Assembly: GCA_050013615.1 (NCBI GenBank)
Contig: JBEKEX010000194.1
Location: forward strand, 1 to 8,996
Source: JBEKEX01 sp050013615
GTDB taxonomy: Bacteria > Chloroflexota > Anaerolineae > Anaerolineales > Anaerolineaceae
Direction of reading: 5' to 3'
Length of the DNA: 8,996 bases
The translations under genes were made by a program, and so were the position numbers. This document shows, piece after piece, positions 5,938-8,996 of the stretch. Numbering within the stretch: the first letter of the stretch is position 1; each line of letters opens with the position of its first letter. Below the pieces are notes generated by a model that was not told where the DNA came from, made no database searches, and saw nothing but the letters and a program-made list of their open reading frames with translations.

Positions 5938-7776
5938 TCACAAATACATATTTTGCACGTAAATCCGGTCAAAACCCGGATAAGTCGTCAATTCGATATA
6001 ACGCATCTTTTCTGCGATCAAATCGGCCGCCCGGCGCCGTTCTTTCGAAACCAACAATTGCTTGGCGCCGCTGCCGGCAGCATTGCCGACTTGCTTGAAC
6101 CGTTCCAAAGGCAAATTGGGGAACATCCCGATGCGGACGGCGTGTTCAAGGTCTAGATAAGTCCCAAATGCTCCGGCGACGATGAATTCATCCAAAGCCT
6201 GCGCATCGAGCTTGGCCTCGGTCAACAACACATCCACCCCGGCGCGGATGGCGGCTTTCGCAAGTTGGATCTGGTTGACGTCGCTTCGCGTGATCACGAT
6301 GTCATCCTGCGTGCCGCTTTCTGACGCGGTGACCAGGACGAATTCCTGATGATCGTTCCTGGCCCGCACACCAGGTGAACCGCTGCGCAGCGATCCGCGC
6401 GTATCGACGATTTTCGCCAAGGTCATCTCGGCCACGGCATCCAAGATGCCCGAGCCGCAAATCCCGACCGGTGCCAGTCCACCAATAGATTGCACAAACA
6501 CATTGCCATTGAGTATCTCGACACGTTCGATGGCACCCCGTGCGGCTCGCATACCGGCCTGGATGTGCGCCCCCTCGAACGCCGGCCCGGAGGCACACGA
6601 GCAGCAATAGAGCTTTCCCTCCGACGCCAGGCACACTTCCGTGTTCGTACCGATGTCAAGGGCAATGACATTCTTCTTTGAATTCCATGTACCGGTGGCC
6701 AACAGCATTGCCACGTGGTCACCCCCGACGTAACCAGCGATATTCGGCGGCAAATAAATATGTGCCCCTGGCGCCATCATCAACCCGATGGAAGCCGCAT
6801 GAAGTTCCACGGCTTCGCTCACTGCGGCCACGTAGGGCGCCTCACCAAGCTGCTGCACCGGGAAACCGCCAAACAAATGGTGCATGACCGTATTGCCGAC
6901 CATTACCCCTTCAACCAGTTGGTCACGGGTGATCCCTGCTGTTTGGCAGTTCTCTTCGATCATGGCATTCAACGTTTCGACCAGGACGGACTGCAGCACT
7001 TTCCGGCCATCCGCATGGGTATTGCAGTAGCTTATCCGGCTGATGACGTCTTCGCCGTAAGAGATTTGTGGGTTCATCGCACCGGATTTGGCCAACGTCC
7101 GACCGTTTTGAAGATCAACCAAATACATGGCAATCTTCGTAGTGCCGATATCCACTGCGATCCCAACAGGAATCGTCGCAGATGGCAGGAAGGAAACCGC
7201 ACGGTATTTCTTGCCACTCATCCCGCGCAATACAACTTGTCCATCCCATTGATTCTTCCGCAACTGTTCCGGCAATGAAACCAATGCAGAACTCTCGATC
7301 TCCACTTTCGAAAATCCGGCGCCCGATACACCTTCACGGAACCTGGTCAAATCGGCCGTTAAATCATCCAGGCTGGGCAGTCGCATCGAAAGACCCGCCA
7401 GTTTCCAATCGATAGTCACAGGCAGTTCATCGCCCTGTCCTTCCAATTGCGTACGCTGCGGTGTGGTCAGCGATTGTGGCGGTACCTGGATACATGTATC
7501 TTCGGAAAGGCTGGTCTGGCAAGCCAGGCGAAAACCCTCCTTGACCTCAGCTTCACTTAACTTTTTTCGCTCGGTATCCGTGATCTCGGAAGCCAAACCC
7601 GACCTGATGCGTACTTGACAGCGGCCGCAGGTGCCAGCACCGCCGCACACGGATACCAGGTCGATCCCTGCCAACCGCGCTGCTTCCAAGATCGTTGTTC
7701 CTGGCGACACCTTGACCCGCCGGCCGATGGGCTCAAAGTCGATCTTTAATTTTTTTGATGTATCTTCGTTGATCAT
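5938..7776 (-). CDS. RACo-family 2Fe-2S/ASKHA protein (DUF4445): reductive activator of corrinoid proteins
   Basis: RACo-type proteins use ATP to drive low-potential reduction of inactive Co(II) corrinoid proteins back to Co(I), keeping methyltransferases active. From the ATG at 7776 the product has 612 residues, normal for the family. An N-terminal plant-type ferredoxin domain carries C44-x5-C50-x2-C53 and C86. A linker and middle domain follow. The C-terminal ASKHA ATPase-like region has AVDIGTTKIAMYLVD (207-221), NPQISYGEDVISRI (235-248), ALDIGTNTEVCL (372-383), SGPAFEGAHIQAGMRA (396-411), GICGSGILDAVAEM (438-451) and VGNAAGSGAKQLL (563-575). The frame extends to a TTG at 7803 inside the lysozyme gene; the ATG is preferred because the ferredoxin domain starts right after it. 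It lies 14 bases after the lysozyme stop and probably shares its transcript. The corrinoid partner is not in the window. The wider DUF4445 family includes uncharacterised ferredoxin activators. Confidence 0.92.
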   Translation of the reverse strand: MINEDTSKKLKIDFEPIGRRVKVSPGTTILEAARLAGIDLVSVCGGAGTCGRCQVRIRSGLASEITDTERKKLSEAEVKEGFRLACQTSLSEDTCIQVPPQSLTTPQRTQLEGQGDELPVTIDWKLAGLSMRLPSLDDLTADLTRFREGVSGAGFSKVEIESSALVSLPEQLRKNQWDGQVVLRGMSGKKYRAVSFLPSATIPVGIAVDIGTTKIAMYLVDLQNGRTLAKSGAMNPQISYGEDVISRISYCNTHADGRKVLQSVLVETLNAMIEENCQTAGITRDQLVEGVMVGNTVMHHLFGGFPVQQLGEAPYVAAVSEAVELHAASIGLMMAPGAHIYLPPNIAGYVGGDHVAMLLATGTWNSKKNVIALDIGTNTEVCLASEGKLYCCSCASGPAFEGAHIQAGMRAARGAIERVEILNGNVFVQSIGGLAPVGICGSGILDAVAEMTLAKIVDTRGSLRSGSPGVRARNDHQEFVLVTASESGTQDDIVITRSDVNQIQLAKAAIRAGVDVLLTEAKLDAQALDEFIVAGAFGTYLDLEHAVRIGMFPNLPLERFKQVGNAAGSGAKQLLVSKERRRAADLIAEKMRYIELTTYPGFDRIYVQNMYL

Positions 7777-7790
7777 TGAAACACTGCCTA

Positions 7791-8693
7791 TCAAATATCC
7801 CAACCGTGGGTACGAGCCAATGCTTCCAGACGAGCCACACGATCTTCCAACGACAACGACTGTGAGGAAGAATCCGGCTCTAGAGAAGATGTAGATGTTG
7901 AGGCAGTGGGAGGGGTCGTTGGCGGAGCAGCTTCGGGCACAGGCGCAATGGGAGTTACTACAGGTGGTTCTGCAGTGGTCGCCACCGGGATTCCAACAAA
8001 TGTCTTGAGGTCGTTCAAGGTCCCATTAAAATAATTGACATCCACAGCCGTATCGACGCCCGGCAGAATGAACTTTCCACCCGTGAATTGCCAAAATTTC
8101 CACTGTGTACAACCGGAAGGTAAAGTCGGACCGGTTATCTGTGGTTTGTACTCCGTCAAGAATAAATCCCAAGCCGTCCTGACAACACCTGCCTTGTAAG
8201 GATAATATGCCAGCCAGAGCGGGAATTTTGCCAGCCAACCCTCCATCGGTTTTGCAAATTCCTCGATAAAGGAAGTACGGGTGTAAACCACGATTGGGGT
8301 CTTTAATGCTGCTTTCCAGGCAGCGATAATCTGGCTTGCTGTATCGCTGATCTTTTGCGGGGTCAATAGATTGGTGACCTGTCGGTTCTTCCATTCGTTC
8401 CAGTCTGCCCACTGTTGTTCGACGTCCGCAGCCACGAAATCGACAGCGAGGCCATTGATATTGTCCAGGAAATATTGCCCCTGTCTATCGGCAGCTACCG
8501 TGGGATCGCACCAATGGTATGCTCCTACGATCATCCCGGCCGCGTGCGCTTCCTTTACATATTCGACCAGCTTTGGATCGGTGGAATAATTGCCTTGCGT
8601 AGCTTTAACGATGGCAAACTCGACTCCCTTCGATTTTAACAAATCCCAATCCACAATATCTTGATACCGACTGACATCAATTCCTAAGATCAT
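7791..8693 (-). CDS. Glycoside hydrolase family 25 (GH25) lysozyme without signal peptide
   Basis: GH25 enzymes cleave the beta-1,4 bond between N-acetylmuramic acid and N-acetylglucosamine in peptidoglycan. The catalytic barrel occupies residues 1-230 of 300: GIDVSRYQ with D6, the D90-x-E92 pair (AADVEQ; the Glu is the likely acid), and the closing WQFTGG and DTAVDVNYFNG segments with D214 and D218. Then comes a linker rich in Pro, Ala, Thr and Ser (about 235-280), and a short tail LEDRVARLEALARTHGWDI with heptad-like leucines. The protein starts directly with the barrel: no Sec, Tat or lipoprotein signal is present, although the start is well fixed by GGGAGG 5 bases upstream and a consensus promoter. 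Export may use another route, or the enzyme may act on lysis like a phage endolysin, but no phage genes are seen. The RACo gene follows in the same direction. Confidence 0.93.
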   Translation of the reverse strand: MILGIDVSRYQDIVDWDLLKSKGVEFAIVKATQGNYSTDPKLVEYVKEAHAAGMIVGAYHWCDPTVAADRQGQYFLDNINGLAVDFVAADVEQQWADWNEWKNRQVTNLLTPQKISDTASQIIAAWKAALKTPIVVYTRTSFIEEFAKPMEGWLAKFPLWLAYYPYKAGVVRTAWDLFLTEYKPQITGPTLPSGCTQWKFWQFTGGKFILPGVDTAVDVNYFNGTLNDLKTFVGIPVATTAEPPVVTPIAPVPEAAPPTTPPTASTSTSSLEPDSSSQSLSLEDRVARLEALARTHGWDI

Positions 8694-8698
8694 TCTAT

Positions 8699-8704
8699 CC
8701 TCCC
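8699..8704 (-). promoter_or_regulatory. Strong Shine-Dalgarno site of the GH25 gene
   Basis: On the minus strand GGGAGG lies 5 bases before the ATG at 8693-8691. It fixes the start and shows that the missing signal peptide is not an annotation error. Confidence 0.75.
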
Positions 8705-8724
8705 GGGTTGTACATTACCCAACT

Positions 8725-8753
8725 ATTATAGAAGCGTTGGAAGCAAATGTCAA
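8725..8753 (-). promoter_or_regulatory. Consensus sigma-70-type promoter for the GH25-RACo transcript
   Basis: Read on the minus strand, TTGACA (8753-8748) and TATAAT (8730-8725) are separated by exactly 17 bases; both hexamers match the consensus perfectly. A transcript would start near 8718, giving an untranslated leader of about 25 bases with the Shine-Dalgarno site inside it. Such a match suggests strong, constitutive transcription unless a repressor binds. Confidence 0.85.
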
Positions 8754-8775
8754 AAAACGTGGTACTAAACCCTAC

Positions 8776-8803
8776 TTGAATTGTCCGATTTATTTGGTAT
8801 AAT
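8776..8803 (+). promoter_or_regulatory. Promoter for the Tat-signal SH3 protein, giving a nearly leaderless mRNA
   Basis: TTGAAT (8776-8781) and an exact TATAAT (8798-8803) are spaced by 16 bases. The expected transcription start, about 6-7 bases after the -10 box, is within about 3 bases of the ATG at 8813. No Shine-Dalgarno sequence precedes that ATG, which is consistent with a leaderless message. This promoter points away from the GH25 promoter and does not overlap it. Confidence 0.65.
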
Positions 8804-8812
8804 CTTCCACAT

Positions 8813-8996
8813 ATGCAAAGCACAATCTCACGGCGCGATTTTATGAAATGGTGTTTATCTGGTGTTGCAGGAGCCGTGGTTTTGCCGCGCAGCCTCCCCA
8901 GTCTCCAGCTTGATGCCGGTCAAATCGTCCGGGTGTGCATCGATTCAGTCAGCGTTTACAAAGAACCCTCTGATAAAAGCCAGATCCTTTACCAGC
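8813..8996 (+). CDS. Tat-exported SH3-like domain protein, probable L,D-transpeptidase (3' end outside window)
   Basis: Only the first 61 codons are present. The product begins with a textbook twin-arginine signal: SRRDFMK at residues 6-12, then a hydrophobic stretch (SGVAGAVVLP) and a likely cleavage region before about residue 36. The mature part starts with IVRVCIDSVSVYKEPSDKS, which looks like a bacterial SH3 domain. In Chloroflexota such a Tat signal plus SH3 start is often followed by a YkuD-type L,D-transpeptidase domain, which cross-links peptidoglycan; that domain would lie beyond the window, so the function is inferred. ATG 8813 is chosen because the next in-frame ATG (8843) would remove the arginine pair. 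It is divergent from the GH25 lysozyme gene, suggesting a cell-wall locus. Another secreted SH3 protein, such as a NlpC/P60 peptidase, cannot be excluded. Confidence 0.7.
   Translation, partial: MQSTISRRDFMKWCLSGVAGAVVLPRSLPSLQLDAGQIVRVCIDSVSVYKEPSDKSQILYQ

Noticed and set aside
6715..7278. A + strand 187-codon frame opposite the RACo gene
   Set aside because: It is rich in His, Arg and Pro and fits a shadow of the RACo coding strand; no family resemblance.
7791..8693. Prophage endolysin module
   Set aside because: The lysozyme lacks a signal peptide as endolysins do, but no holin, tail, integrase or other phage gene is in the window.

Overview
The window is densely coding, moderately GC-rich bacterial chromosome with no rRNA, tRNA, CRISPR array, insertion sequence or phage structural gene that I can see. 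The protein set (a RecJ with TTG start, a metal-site-degenerate M24 protein, a DUF1638 protein, an RACo-type activator, a signal-less GH25 lysozyme and a Tat-exported SH3-domain protein) resembles Anaerolineae-type Chloroflexota. That placement rests on recalled family resemblance and was not tested by a search.

Region 1 (1-4093, + strand) is a DNA-repair operon. It holds the C-terminal part of a UvrD/PcrA-type superfamily 1 helicase, a RecB/Cas4-like PD-(D/E)XK nuclease with a four-cysteine Fe-S signature, and RecJ 5'-3' single-strand exonuclease. The three reading frames overlap by 17 and 4 bases, so they are probably translationally coupled and may act together in DNA-end processing.

Region 2 (4094-5910, + strand) starts with a 72-base gap containing a TATAAT box. 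It is followed by an M24 'pita-bread' protein whose N-terminus appears broken by a frame change plus a missing segment, and whose expected metal-binding aspartates are absent. A DUF1638 protein follows 4 bases later.

Region 3 (5938-8693, - strand) converges on region 2 with only 27 bases between stop codons. It is read from a near-perfect sigma-70 promoter (-35 at 8748-8753, -10 at 8725-8730) and encodes a GH25 lysozyme, then a 2Fe-2S/ASKHA protein of the RACo family (reductive activator of corrinoid proteins). DUF1638 and RACo genes are commonly found near corrinoid methyltransferases; no methyltransferase or corrinoid-binding protein lies in this window.

Region 4 (8694-8996) is a divergent promoter region followed by the start of a Tat-signal, SH3-like protein, probably an L,D-transpeptidase, which is cut by the window end. 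The divergent pair at 8693/8813 (lysozyme and probable transpeptidase) suggests a cell-wall theme. The most notable points are the damaged, metal-site-less M24 gene, the helicase-nuclease-RecJ operon, and a lysozyme sharing a transcript with a corrinoid activator.
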